Of a stretch of 64,000 bases of DNA, positions 54,250 through 63,741 are shown one piece after another. Numbering within the stretch: the first letter of the stretch is position 1; every line of letters starts with the position of its first letter. Position numbers and translations under genes: made by a program. The notes under the pieces are model-generated. The model worked only from the letters and a program-made list of their open reading frames with translations. It did no database searches and was not told where the DNA came from. The stretch spans positions 1-64,000 of the forward strand of contig CAYZJC010000005.1 of the NCBI GenBank assembly GCA_964478775.1. Reading direction: 5' to 3'. Origin of the DNA: PNMQ01 sp964478775. GTDB taxonomy: Bacteria > Pseudomonadota > Alphaproteobacteria > Paracaedibacterales > CAIOTO01.

Positions 54250-57200
54250 TTAAACAACTAACAAGCTTTTCAATGCGCCATTTGCCATGTCCATTGGGTC
54301 TTGGAAGATTGGTGTGATGTCAGTGTTATTGTAGGTGAGAACATAAGACGTGTTTTCATCTGCGCAAACAATTTTTAAGTTGCTGTTAATTTGGTTGAGT
54401 TGTAATTCAAATGCCCCACCTGATAAAATAATTGTTCCAGCGAAGTTGCTTACATCACCTAACGCAATTGAACGTATTTCTTCCAGGTCTGTCAAAGTTG
54501 TATTAAACTGAATGACACCTTCACCGCTAAGGGTTCCAGCAAGGTTCGTGTCAGTCAATACTTTTGCCATTACGTTTGCATTTGTGGGCACAACCAAGTT
54601 TGCATTTAATACTGTACCATCAAACCTAAAGTTTGAAATGATAGCACCTTGATCATCAGCCTCAAAAGTAACTGTTGTATTGCTTGTGAGCAAACCATCA
54701 CCTTTTATATAAAGACCGCTTCCTTGCACAATTGTAATGTCAGTGGAAGCTAGGGCATGTGTAATTGCAAGTGTATTGCTTGTAGTTACAACATGTTCAG
54801 GGGTTACGTTCGCCAATACTCTGATAGGATTATCAAAGTCATAGGTTTTAGCAAGTTCAATTAAATTGTGACCGTAAGCCCCGTGAATATTTAATTGCGC
54901 ATTTGGACTGAGGCCAAAGTCGCCAGAAATCATTAAAGCTTCAGTTGCGTTATTGTCTTCACTTAGAAGATCAAGGTCAGCATTTAATGCCACTGCGTCA
55001 TATCCATCCGCTTGCAAAGCAGCAGCTGTGATTGTCACGTTTCCTTGTCCATTTGTAATACCTATGCTTAATGTTTTTTGGCGGGTTAAGATTTCACCAT
55101 CATTACAGCGCAAACTATTGTTTTCTGTAAAGGCTTGATCTTTTCCAATGGTTAATTTGGTTTTCTCACCCTCTAACAAGACACTGACATTAGATGTACC
55201 AGCGTAATCTAATGTAGCGGATATATTCTTATTAATAGTTAGCAAACTTGCATTGACGGGGCCATTGAAAACGGCTTCTCCTCCAAGTGTGGTTGTAAGG
55301 ATTACATCTTGTTCTGTTGCATCTACAAGTTTAGAGAAAGTATTGCTTCCTGTAAGGTCAAGATTAATGCCAGCAGCTGTTGCATCTATTGTTGCATTGA
55401 CTGTTGAGTCGTTGATCAACATGTCAGCTTTTTCCTTTGCTGTAATGGTGGGGTTCTCAACATTTTCAGCAAATAAGAATGTAGCTGAGCTTACAAACTT
55501 AACCTCTTTTTTCTTCAATACAAGTGCTGATGCTGAAAAGCTTTTTGTTGCAGTTACTGTTCCGGAAGTCTCTTCTTCACCAATAGTGAGTGTGCCGCTA
55601 AATGTAGTGTCTTTTTTGAGTGTGACAGTAGAATTTTGAGTAGGAATAATGTTTACATGGGTTCCACTAATATCACCATTGATTTCCGTATCCATTTCAC
55701 AAATCAAATTTAGTGTTGTAGGCTCGCCAATTTTTGCACTAAGGGTTCCATTTATATTTGTAATAATTGCCTCTCTCTTGGGAACAATAATTTTAACGGC
55801 ATCATTATATTCAATGACTGGGAACACAATTACGTCATCAAATAGTTTATCGCACCCTACATGGAACTTTAGGCCACTGTCAATATACACATAAGAAGTG
55901 TTAAGGGTGTTTTTTAATAATGTTGATGCATAAACATGCAATTCTTTTGAAGTAATGATGCCTTGCATTTCAAAATAGTAAGCTGGGTTTGTATCAACAA
56001 CAGCATATTGTCGAAGTTTTAATACTGTATCAACTGGGGTTGTAATATTACCGGCAAACAATGTGGACTCGACAAGTGTGTCAAGATATGAAATTCCTTC
56101 ATCTCCTAATGCTGTGAAAATGAGTTCTGGAATCGTTACAGATAGCTGATTCACCCCTATGGTGCTTCCTACAGGCACTGAAATAACCGCATTTCCTGAT
56201 ATAAAAGGGGTTACACTAAAGATAGTTGCCCCAGTTGAATTTGTACGCGTCAAATTTTCAGATTCTAGGGCGAATGATTTGTTGATTGTCACTGTTCCAC
56301 CATTGTCAATGTAGGTAGAGCCTGTATGTTCTAGTGTTGAACCGTTTGTAAATGTGAGAGCTGTTTCATTATCTAAGAATTTAATTTTAAAATCATAATC
56401 ACCAGAAATAGTACCGCTGTATTCACAATTTTGCTTAATTGTAAGCTCAGCAGTGCTATTGCCAATAGCAATCTTAGTGCTTGAAGAAGCTAGGTCTAAA
56501 ATGAGTTTTGCACCGTCACCAATTTCGAGTTGTGAAATTTTAGGGAAGTTTGCAGTGCCTGCAAGCGTTAATTGAGACCCAGTGTCCACTTCAATGGAAG
56601 ATGTCTGCATGGTATTTCCAATAGTGACAAGTGCATTTTTAAATTCAGTTGGCCCGGTGTAGGTTTGTTCACCGCTAATGGTGATGTTTTTCATTTCTTG
56701 CGCTGTGTTTTCAAAAGTAACTTTCGCATTTGTGTTTGTATTTTTATCATCCATGAGAAAAATAGCACCTGTGTATTCAAAATCACTATCGCTCTGCAGT
56801 ATAAAGTCGTCACCAATTGTTATGTTATTAGAAAGAGAAGGCATCCCTGTGGTTGCAATCGTGACTGTACTTAAGGTAAAGAGGTTCACGCCACTCACTT
56901 GATCTTGGTCATTAATCGTCATGGTTCCCGCCCCAATACTTACCATATTAGGAAGTGAAATCCCATCTTGCAAGACGAAATTAGACTGTAATAAATAGAG
57001 TTCATCAATACCACTAAATGCACTGCTGAGATTGATTGTAGAAGCCTGTATGTTTCCCGGTAACATCCAGAACTTTTGACTAGCTTCGCTTCCATTAGCC
57101 TTTATAACATTAATTGCTCCAGAAAAAGTCGTGTTTGCATTAAATAATAGCATCGTTATACCCTTAGCAGAGGTATATGTTAAAGGGTTATCAATGGTGT

Positions 57201-58779
57201 AGTTTGCACCTTTGACGATTAAGTATGCATCTTCATCGAAATTAATACTTTTTCCTGATGGTAGGGGATTATTTGTCGCAGACAGTACTAAGCCTGGGCA
57301 AGTTGCAAAGTCTGGACTTTCTTGGTCAGCAATAGATGTGCGATAATCTTGTGAAGTTGTAACATTGATTTCATTTGCGCTTAATAGGGCATTTTCATCT
57401 AACACTAATCTTATATCGCGTGTTGTGAAAGTTTTAGTGTTTATGTTGTTTGTGTGTGTAATGGTTCTAATGGTAGAGGTATCTGAAAGAAGGGACAAGT
57501 CATTAAAGTCAACCATCATTTGGGTTGCCCAAGTACCTGTGAGTTTTGCATTAGCTGAAACATCTACTGTTAAACCGTTGGGTGCAGTTAAGCTGTTTTC
57601 CAAAATAAGACCATCATAATTTAGACCTATCTTTGTGTTGTTGAGTTTCAATGTAGCATTGGTGTTGCCAAAAGGCTTGGCACAGGAAAGCTTGAGGTAG
57701 GAAAGCCCTGTGTTGCTTGAGTCGGATATGTCAATAATGGGTTGGCTTTCAGAATCTGCAATAATTGTCTTTTGAATATCAAATTTTAGCTTATCAGACG
57801 TAATGGGGCCAGCTGCAGTATAGGTGTCTGAGTTAAAGACAACTAATTCACCATTTGTACCTGTCATCCCAACAGAAGCGGGGTATGCAATTTTTTCATC
57901 AGCAATGCTGTTTGTGAAAGTGGCATTAGCAGAAATGGTCATACGTGGTGCCGCTGACTTTTCAATTGAATTTTCTATCAGGGTCTTATAAAGAAGATTT
58001 GGTAGTGTGCTTACTGACGCTGCAATGTCAAAAGTTGCATAATCATGTAAGCTAATTGTTGAAGAGGGGTTAAGACCTTTCGCAGTGCCAAGGCGGGCAA
58101 TTGCATGCGCTAGCACTTCAATATTAGAAATTGTTGGTGCTATTTCATGAGAGTCTTCAAATGACAAAGTTCCCTCGCTAACGACAAAAGAACCATTGTG
58201 TGTGCGGTGAAAGGCAGACTTTAAGATTGTGATCCCTGTTCCTTCAAAAATAATTTTCGCAATTTTTTCGGGTGTATATATTTCGCTTGTACGTGCATCG
58301 TCGCTTGCAATTTCTGCCCAGAGACCTGACAAGGTTAATTCACCATCGTCATTACCAATGTATTGTGTAGATGGAGACCCCTCATCACCTGCGCGAAACT
58401 TAAGTATGTTTGTGAAGGCTTCACTGCTGTTCATGTGGAATTTTGCACCATTACCGAGAATCAAGGGATTAGTTGCCCCTAAAGATAATGGAGTGCCTAA
58501 TGTCAATGTGCCTAGTACCTGTTCCCATGGTGCCGTTCTATCAGTTGAATCACCTGTAATCGTATAATCCCCTGAACATAATACAGTCGCATCGCCCGAA
58601 ATGGCAGGGACTTCAAGCAGAACGTCTGTGGTGAGTGTTTGTATGACTTCTGAGCTTGCGCTTGCATCACTGGAATAAAGAGCAGTTGTTGCGAGTAAGA
58701 CTAAAGCATACTTTTTAACTTTGGAGCTGAAAAAAGAAGTTGATTTGATTGACTGATTGTTGTTTTGGAAACGATCCAT
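54250..58779 (-). CDS. Giant exported beta-helix (autotransporter-passenger-like) adhesin candidate without barrel
   Basis: The protein has 1509 residues. A long leader of the autotransporter kind (polar 20-residue start, then KKYALVLLATTALYSSDASA) is followed by almost 1450 residues of short Ser/Thr/Asn/Val/Ile-rich strands with a recurring form: strand, Asn or Gly turn, T[IV]-x-[KN], as in TFSGTLTIGEEETSGTVTA and LAGTLSGEGVIQFNTTLTD. This fits a right-handed beta-helix. The end (YVLTYNNTDITPIFQDPMDM) is not a beta-barrel, so membrane anchoring must come from elsewhere. It is the largest gene in the window, is intact and has its own terminator. Cys residues are few. An adhesin or surface-layer role is inferred from fold only. 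Confidence 0.75.
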   Translation of the reverse strand: MDRFQNNNQSIKSTSFFSSKVKKYALVLLATTALYSSDASASSEVIQTLTTDVLLEVPAISGDATVLCSGDYTITGDSTDRTAPWEQVLGTLTLGTPLSLGATNPLILGNGAKFHMNSSEAFTNILKFRAGDEGSPSTQYIGNDDGELTLSGLWAEIASDDARTSEIYTPEKIAKIIFEGTGITILKSAFHRTHNGSFVVSEGTLSFEDSHEIAPTISNIEVLAHAIARLGTAKGLNPSSTISLHDYATFDIAASVSTLPNLLYKTLIENSIEKSAAPRMTISANATFTNSIADEKIAYPASVGMTGTNGELVVFNSDTYTAAGPITSDKLKFDIQKTIIADSESQPIIDISDSSNTGLSYLKLSCAKPFGNTNATLKLNNTKIGLNYDGLILENSLTAPNGLTVDVSANAKLTGTWATQMMVDFNDLSLLSDTSTIRTITHTNNINTKTFTTRDIRLVLDENALLSANEINVTTSQDYRTSIADQESPDFATCPGLVLSATNNPLPSGKSINFDEDAYLIVKGANYTIDNPLTYTSAKGITMLLFNANTTFSGAINVIKANGSEASQKFWMLPGNIQASTINLSSAFSGIDELYLLQSNFVLQDGISLPNMVSIGAGTMTINDQDQVSGVNLFTLSTVTIATTGMPSLSNNITIGDDFILQSDSDFEYTGAIFLMDDKNTNTNAKVTFENTAQEMKNITISGEQTYTGPTEFKNALVTIGNTMQTSSIEVDTGSQLTLAGTANFPKISQLEIGDGAKLILDLASSSTKIAIGNSTAELTIKQNCEYSGTISGDYDFKIKFLDNETALTFTNGSTLEHTGSTYIDNGGTVTINKSFALESENLTRTNSTGATIFSVTPFISGNAVISVPVGSTIGVNQLSVTIPELIFTALGDEGISYLDTLVESTLFAGNITTPVDTVLKLRQYAVVDTNPAYYFEMQGIITSKELHVYASTLLKNTLNTSYVYIDSGLKFHVGCDKLFDDVIVFPVIEYNDAVKIIVPKREAIITNINGTLSAKIGEPTTLNLICEMDTEINGDISGTHVNIIPTQNSTVTLKKDTTFSGTLTIGEEETSGTVTATKSFSASALVLKKKEVKFVSSATFLFAENVENPTITAKEKADMLINDSTVNATIDATAAGINLDLTGSNTFSKLVDATEQDVILTTTLGGEAVFNGPVNASLLTINKNISATLDYAGTSNVSVLLEGEKTKLTIGKDQAFTENNSLRCNDGEILTRQKTLSIGITNGQGNVTITAAALQADGYDAVALNADLDLLSEDNNATEALMISGDFGLSPNAQLNIHGAYGHNLIELAKTYDFDNPIRVLANVTPEHVVTTSNTLAITHALASTDITIVQGSGLYIKGDGLLTSNTTVTFEADDQGAIISNFRFDGTVLNANLVVPTNANVMAKVLTDTNLAGTLSGEGVIQFNTTLTDLEEIRSIALGDVSNFAGTIILSGGAFELQLNQINSNLKIVCADENTSYVLTYNNTDITPIFQDPMDMANGALKSLLVV

Positions 58780-58963
58780 GGCTGATACCCTTCACTGTTA
58801 AACTTAGCATGTTTTATGGTAGATGAATTGGTTTGATAATTAAACATTTTTTGCAAAAAATTAATTAAAATTTTCTTAAGTAGCAAGCATTGAGGGAATT
58901 TTGCCAAAGAAAAAAGTGCAAGTTAGGGTGTTTACTTTAAAAACAACGTTCATCTTTGCTGTT

Positions 58964-58979
58964 TGGCATAAACTTTGCA
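58964..58979 (+). promoter_or_regulatory. Sigma-54 promoter (-24/-12) of the flagellar cluster
   Basis: TGGCATAAACTTTGCA fits TGGCAYRNNNNTTGCW at every fixed position, with ten bases between the GG and GC doublets. Transcription would start near 58990, about 27 bases before the flgJ-like ATG, leaving room for AAGG six bases before that ATG. Sigma-54 control of hook-filament genes is known in other alphaproteobacteria. Confidence 0.8.
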
Positions 58980-59016
58980 TATACCTTTTGTATGAAATTA
59001 TAATACAAGGTGCGTC

Positions 59017-59388
59017 ATGTCCTCTTTATCTTCTATATCGGGTTCTGCAATGTCCTCTTCAGCTTATGCTGTTGAAGATATGAAGTCACGCCTTTCAGAT
59101 GCGAAAGAAAAAAACGCACAAAAGACAGCGCAAGAATTTAACACGATGTTTTTAAAGTTTTTCTTAACGAAGATCATGCCTGAAATGCCAGATGGCTATT
59201 TTGGCGGGTCCACTAATGAAATATATCAAGGCTTATGGATAGACGCTTTAGCTGAAGATTTAGCAAAAAATGATCCACTCGGCCTTGAAAAGTTGGCAAG
59301 AAAGCATTTGAAATTAGAAGGGGAAGTGCCTGCTTATGCTACCCCCACATTACAAGAAAGGGGACCTCTTCATGACATTGTCGTCTAA
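59017..59388 (+). CDS. flgJ: Rod-binding protein, FlgJ N-terminal domain type
   Basis: The 123-residue protein matches the rod-capping domain of FlgJ, which helps assemble the flagellar rod in the periplasm: AQEFNTMFLKFFLTKIMPEM, FGGSTNEIYQGLWIDALAED and NDPLGLEKLARK are the conserved parts. It lacks the muramidase domain of gammaproteobacterial FlgJ, as is usual for alphaproteobacterial stand-alone rod-binding proteins. It is first in the cluster behind the sigma-54 promoter and overlaps the next gene by 17 bases. Confidence 0.88.
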   Translation: MSSLSSISGSAMSSSAYAVEDMKSRLSDAKEKNAQKTAQEFNTMFLKFFLTKIMPEMPDGYFGGSTNEIYQGLWIDALAEDLAKNDPLGLEKLARKHLKLEGEVPAYATPTLQERGPLHDIVV

Positions 59389-59881
59389 CATGAATCATGC
59401 ACATAACGCAGAGGAAGTTTTGCCATTATCTGCCTATTCAAGTGCAGATATTGACCAATTTATTCAAGATTATCAGTTATTGGTTCAGCAATTTATAGAT
59501 GTTCTTAATCATGAAAACGAAATGATTAAAGACTATTCAATGCGAACATCCGGTAAAGCTGACTACCAAATTGTGTTGCAAAAAAAGGACGTGCTGTCAC
59601 AGGACTTAACCCTATTTCATACAAGCTTTACGCAAATGATGGATGAAAATATATTATCAGCGAGTCAAATGAAATTGCTACGCCAGTCATACAAACGCTT
59701 TTATAAGGCGATGCAGGAAAATCTTTCCTATTTAGACTTGGCTCAAGCCTTAAATGAAACGATATTGGGCTATTTTATTGACGCACATGGTCAACTCAAT
59801 AAATATTCATATAATGCGTTTGGCCATGAAAATTCTTTAACCAATTCAGACACTGTAGGATTTTTAAATCAAAATGCATAA
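59372..59881 (+). CDS. flgN: Probable flagellar chaperone, FlgN-like
   Basis: The ATG at 59372 follows AAAGGGG and lies inside the end of the flgJ-like gene. The 169-residue product is almost wholly helical, with a long antiparallel pair (IDQFIQDYQLLVQQFIDVLN and LSASQMKLLRQSYKRFYKAM), the shape of FlgN, the chaperone that escorts FlgK and FlgL to the export gate. The position directly before flgK supports this, but sequence signatures of FlgN are weak, so the call is by fold pattern and context. Confidence 0.65.
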   Translation: MTLSSNMNHAHNAEEVLPLSAYSSADIDQFIQDYQLLVQQFIDVLNHENEMIKDYSMRTSGKADYQIVLQKKDVLSQDLTLFHTSFTQMMDENILSASQMKLLRQSYKRFYKAMQENLSYLDLAQALNETILGYFIDAHGQLNKYSYNAFGHENSLTNSDTVGFLNQNA

Positions 59882-59930
59882 CAACACACTTTTCATCATT
59901 CAGTGTTTCTATCAAGTAAAGTAGTTTGCT

Positions 59931-61799
59931 ATGGCGTCAATACACATTGGAACAAAACATCTATTAAGGTCGGCATATAGTGCCTACCAGGGGAAATTAA
60001 CGCTTTCACAACAAAATGTGACCCAAAAAGATGTGGAAAACTATGTTTCTCAAGATGTGGACATGAGAAGTGCCTCCGCAGGTGGGTATACATATGGCGT
60101 AAAACTTATGACTGTGCGCCAAAAGGTGAATGAATCACTCTTTGCGAACTTAAGACAAGCAAATAACACACTTGGTGGTTTAAAAATTGCGATGGCGTAT
60201 CGAGAAAATGTAAATAAAATTTTCAGTGATAAGCAGCAACAACAGTCTTTGTCTCATCTTGCAAGAGCAGTGGCAGACTCACTTAAAACATATGCATCTC
60301 GTTCAACGGATATGGTGGCGGCCCAAAATGCTGTGGCAGATATGCAAACATTAACAAAAAATATTCAGTCAATGAGTAACAGCATTCAGCAAGAACGTGC
60401 TAATGCCGACACAGACATTGGTGAGACTGTTAACACAATTAATTCTTTACTAGAAAAAATACGACAAGTGTCAACAGATATATCAATGCGTGCTGAATCT
60501 GCCGATGGGGCTGCTTTTCCTTTTATCAATGAACGACGAGATTTGCTTCAACAATTATCTGCCTATATTCAAATTGACGAGAGGGCTTATAGTCCTTTAG
60601 ATTTAAAAAACTTTGAATTGTTTGATGTTGATGGCAATACCTTAATTCAAAATAATTTATGTTCACAACTTGTTTTTAAAAACACTTTTGCCTTTTCCAC
60701 ACCCACAAATGGTTATGATATTCAGTTTGTTGATATGTCTGGGGTCCAAAAGAAATATTCAATTATGAATGATGGGCGTCAAGGGGCCTTGCATGAATTG
60801 GTGAAAGCGCGCGATGTTATATTGCCACAAATGCAACAAGAACTCGATGCGTATACAGGCACACTACGTGACACCTTCAACCAAATTCATAATGAAGGTC
60901 TCGCGCTTAAGCCAGCAACGTCATTAACAAGTTTTAAAACAGTGCCAGATGGTCATATTATTGGTGATGGGCATGGTTCCCTTAATCTTGCAGAAGATAT
61001 GAAACTATCAGGTTCAGGTACGGTGCGTTTTGCTGTTATTAATCTTAATGATGGTATTATGCAAAGCAAGTTTGACCTTGAATTGTCTGCGGATATGTCA
61101 CTTGGTGATATCATCACAAGAATTAATGATGCTGACATTGGGCTTACTGCATCACTCACACCAGATGGTAAGTTTAACATTGAATCTAACGACCCCGCAT
61201 TTGGGGTGGCGATCAGTAATGCTGAAGAAGGAAAGATGCCTAAAATATGTGCGAACGATGTCTACAATCCAACAAGAGCCTTTGGCTTTTCTCACTTTTT
61301 TGGTTTTAACAATTTGTTTGATAGTGACACCAATGTCTTAGGGGATTCCCTAGATGGCGTGTCAGAAACATTTCGTGTGCGCCCAGATATTATCAGTAAT
61401 GCTAAACGTTTAGCGACAGGCCAACTGAGCTTAAAGAAAGATGTTTTTGAAAAAGTATTACATGTTGGTGACGTGTCTAATTTGGAAAAATTATCTAATG
61501 CTTTAAGTATTGGGGTGTCTTTTCAAAGAAATACATTGGTTCAAGCCCAGGTCACAACGTTAGAAGGTTACGCTAGTGGGTTTGCAAAACGTAATATAAC
61601 TGAAGAGCAAAGCCTGCTCAGTGTTATACAAAAACAAAACTATGCATTTGAAGGTTTGTCACAAGAACTGAGTGATTTAAGTGGTGTGGATGAACAATAT
61701 GAATTGTCTATTTCATTAGACTTGGTGACTTCTATTAGCTATATCACACGTATGATGTCTTTTAATAAAGAATTAGATGATAGGGTTTTGAGTATATGA
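59931..61799 (+). CDS. flgK: Flagellar hook-associated protein 1
   Basis: FlgK forms the first hook-filament junction ring. The 622-residue protein opens with the family-type N-terminal helix (HIGTKHLLRSAYSAYQGKLT), diverged from the usual NNIANANTPGYSR to QNVTQKDVENYVSQ. It has the central AAFPFINERRDLLQQLSAYI segment typical of FlgK, a beta-rich middle, and a C-terminal coiled coil (LSVIQKQNYAFEGLSQELSD). It is divergent but complete. It is followed 46 bases later by flgL. Confidence 0.9.
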   Translation: MASIHIGTKHLLRSAYSAYQGKLTLSQQNVTQKDVENYVSQDVDMRSASAGGYTYGVKLMTVRQKVNESLFANLRQANNTLGGLKIAMAYRENVNKIFSDKQQQQSLSHLARAVADSLKTYASRSTDMVAAQNAVADMQTLTKNIQSMSNSIQQERANADTDIGETVNTINSLLEKIRQVSTDISMRAESADGAAFPFINERRDLLQQLSAYIQIDERAYSPLDLKNFELFDVDGNTLIQNNLCSQLVFKNTFAFSTPTNGYDIQFVDMSGVQKKYSIMNDGRQGALHELVKARDVILPQMQQELDAYTGTLRDTFNQIHNEGLALKPATSLTSFKTVPDGHIIGDGHGSLNLAEDMKLSGSGTVRFAVINLNDGIMQSKFDLELSADMSLGDIITRINDADIGLTASLTPDGKFNIESNDPAFGVAISNAEEGKMPKICANDVYNPTRAFGFSHFFGFNNLFDSDTNVLGDSLDGVSETFRVRPDIISNAKRLATGQLSLKKDVFEKVLHVGDVSNLEKLSNALSIGVSFQRNTLVQAQVTTLEGYASGFAKRNITEEQSLLSVIQKQNYAFEGLSQELSDLSGVDEQYELSISLDLVTSISYITRMMSFNKELDDRVLSI

Positions 61800-61845
61800 A
61801 AATCCGAAAATATCTAATAATTTGTTTTAAATAAAGGGAAATTTT

Positions 61846-62796
61846 ATGTCAATGTATTCATCAGTCTCGTTTGTTTCTAACCCACTTTTTTTTAAAGCCT
61901 CACAGGTTGCGATGGCCAAAAATAGAGCAGTTCAACAAGAAATCATGAAGGCAGAAACGATTTTAAGTTCAAAAGAAGGTGCGCCAGATTATGCTTCCAC
62001 CCTTGATGCAGGTGCTTATATTCAAACTGAAATGAATTTGAAGACCTATCCCAAGTTACAAAATATTGCGCAAAATTACCAAGACAGGTATGTCACCATT
62101 AAGCAACAAGTCAGTGATGTCAAAGATATTGCCTTGCAAGCAAAGACGGCTATGATGCAACTGACTGTAACTGACCAAGGTGTTATGAATTATGAACTTT
62201 TTATCAGTCAAATGAAAAGCTGTCTGGATTCCTTAACGCAAATTTTAAATCGCACTGACGGACTTTCCACGACCTTAGCCGGTGTGGGAGAAGACGGTAA
62301 GGCAGTAAAAGATTTGTCAAAACTCCCCCAGCTTGAAGAACTCAATGATATTAGGTATGACTACTATGTTGGTGATGAAGGAAACCTGGTCTTAGACATT
62401 AAAGGAACACAAATTAATAAATTCCCCATTACAGCCAGTGATGACATGTTTGCAAAAGTGATACATGCCTGTCGGATCTGTTTGCAATATGAACCAAGAG
62501 ACGGAGGCAGAGCAACCGTTGATCGTGCACAAGGTTTGTGTGAAGAAGCTATAAGAGATTTTTTAAGTGCAAGTCAAAAAGTAGATGCCCAACTTGGGGA
62601 AACGAATAAATTATTAGAACAAATACCGGCAGATATTATTAACGAAGAAAAGAAACAAAGTACAATTAGTAACCAAGACCAAATGATTGCTTTATTAAAA
62701 CAAATGGAATTGAGCAGTTCTCTTCAAATTATGAGACATTTGCAAACGCAAAACGCCTCTATGTCAAAACGATTTGCAGAATCATTAGGGGCATAG
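61846..62796 (+). CDS. flgL: Flagellar hook-associated protein 3
   Basis: FlgL forms the second junction ring, between FlgK and flagellin. At 316 residues it has the flagellin-like plan: an N-terminal helix (KASQVAMAKNRAVQQEIMKA), a variable centre (DYYVGDEGNLVLDIKGTQIN), and a C-terminal helix (MIALLKQMELSSSLQIMRHL). Position after flgK and before fliW agrees. AAAGGGAAA lies before the ATG. Confidence 0.85.
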   Translation: MSMYSSVSFVSNPLFFKASQVAMAKNRAVQQEIMKAETILSSKEGAPDYASTLDAGAYIQTEMNLKTYPKLQNIAQNYQDRYVTIKQQVSDVKDIALQAKTAMMQLTVTDQGVMNYELFISQMKSCLDSLTQILNRTDGLSTTLAGVGEDGKAVKDLSKLPQLEELNDIRYDYYVGDEGNLVLDIKGTQINKFPITASDDMFAKVIHACRICLQYEPRDGGRATVDRAQGLCEEAIRDFLSASQKVDAQLGETNKLLEQIPADIINEEKKQSTISNQDQMIALLKQMELSSSLQIMRHLQTQNASMSKRFAESLGA

Positions 62797-62860
62797 TTAA
62801 TAGTAAAATAAGAAAAATATATAAAACAAATTTAAATTAATTTAGAAAAGGAATAAATAT

Positions 62861-63364
62861 ATGTCAAGTGAAACACGGACTTCTTGCACACTAAAGATTA
62901 ATGCGGAAATGGTGTCCGCCGTCTCTTTTATGACAATGTCGACACGTATGGGGCTGATTACCTATAGCCCAGAAGATATTTACACTATAGAAGATGGCTT
63001 AGCAGGCTTTAGGCATGTGAAGGCATTTATTAAAACAGCTTTGCCAGGTGCGCAAGAAAATGCTTCTTATGGAATTTTACAAGCCAAAGAAGACGAAGAC
63101 TTAGCATTTATTTTGTTTTTTCCAACGTTAGATGTTACGCAGTATTCTGTCATTGCGCAGCGTGTAAAAACTATTTTAATGGGTGAGTCGCTTAAAGCCT
63201 CTGTTCCAGCGCGCAATGGTCTAGATGATAACAATATGAGTGTTGGTTTTTTAGTGATTGTGAAAAAAACAGAAGATGGAAGTTCTGAGGTAAGCTGTGT
63301 GCAAGATGCCCCAATCGTCTTTTTGCATTCACACAAAAAAGCATGGCAAATCGTTTTAAGTTAA
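62861..63364 (+). CDS. fliW: Flagellar assembly factor FliW
   Basis: FliW binds flagellin in the cytoplasm and, where CsrA is present, releases CsrA to regulate flagellin translation. Matches include GLITYSPEDIYTIEDGLAGF (family: FGEIEY...I.FP.GLPGF), YGILQAKEDEDLAFILFFP and the closing PIVFLHSHKKAWQIVL. The 167-residue length is slightly above the usual 130-160. AAAAGGAAT lies before the ATG. It ends the flagellar run. csrA, often next to fliW, does not follow; a tRNA gene does. Confidence 0.82.
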   Translation: MSSETRTSCTLKINAEMVSAVSFMTMSTRMGLITYSPEDIYTIEDGLAGFRHVKAFIKTALPGAQENASYGILQAKEDEDLAFILFFPTLDVTQYSVIAQRVKTILMGESLKASVPARNGLDDNNMSVGFLVIVKKTEDGSSEVSCVQDAPIVFLHSHKKAWQIVLS

Positions 63365-63409
63365 AGCGCGAAGTGTGTGATGGGGTGCATATTTGATGGA
63401 AGTCAGAAT

Positions 63410-63485
63410 TGGTGGGCCCTGAAGGATTCGAACCTTCGACCACCTGATTAAAAGTCAGATGCTCTACCAACTGAGCTAAGGGCCC
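63410..63485 (-). tRNA. tRNA-Lys (anticodon UUU)
   Basis: A full cloverleaf is visible on the minus strand: acceptor GGGCCC/GGGCCC, D-arm with AGCTCAGTTGGTAGAGC, anticodon stem TCTGA/TCAGG around CTTTTAA (anticodon TTT), and T-arm with GGTTCGAATCC. The 3' CCA is encoded (63410-63412). Length is 76 bases. Confidence 0.98.
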
Positions 63486-63547
63486 AATTTGCTTGATGTG
63501 GAGAGACAGTTTTTATTGTTGTTATTCATCAAGCAAACAGTGTCTTT

Positions 63548-63576
63548 AATATAATGAAACAAACAGACAGAGTCAA
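63548..63576 (-). promoter_or_regulatory. Sigma-70-type promoter for tRNA-Lys
   Basis: On the minus strand TTGACT (63571-63576) and TATATT (63548-63553) are separated by exactly 17 bases. Transcription would begin near 63541, about 55 bases before the mature tRNA 5' end. Confidence 0.65.
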
Positions 63577-63741
63577 GGACTTTTTGCGTGTTAAGGCTAA
63601 AAAATGCATTTGGGCATGGGGTTAATAAAAATATTCACACTTTGCGTTTCAACAATGCCATCATAGAACGATAGAAGACAAATATAATGGCCTACCTTTC
63701 AAATAGGGTTAAGCCTTTTAGAATCAAAAATAGGAATCAAA

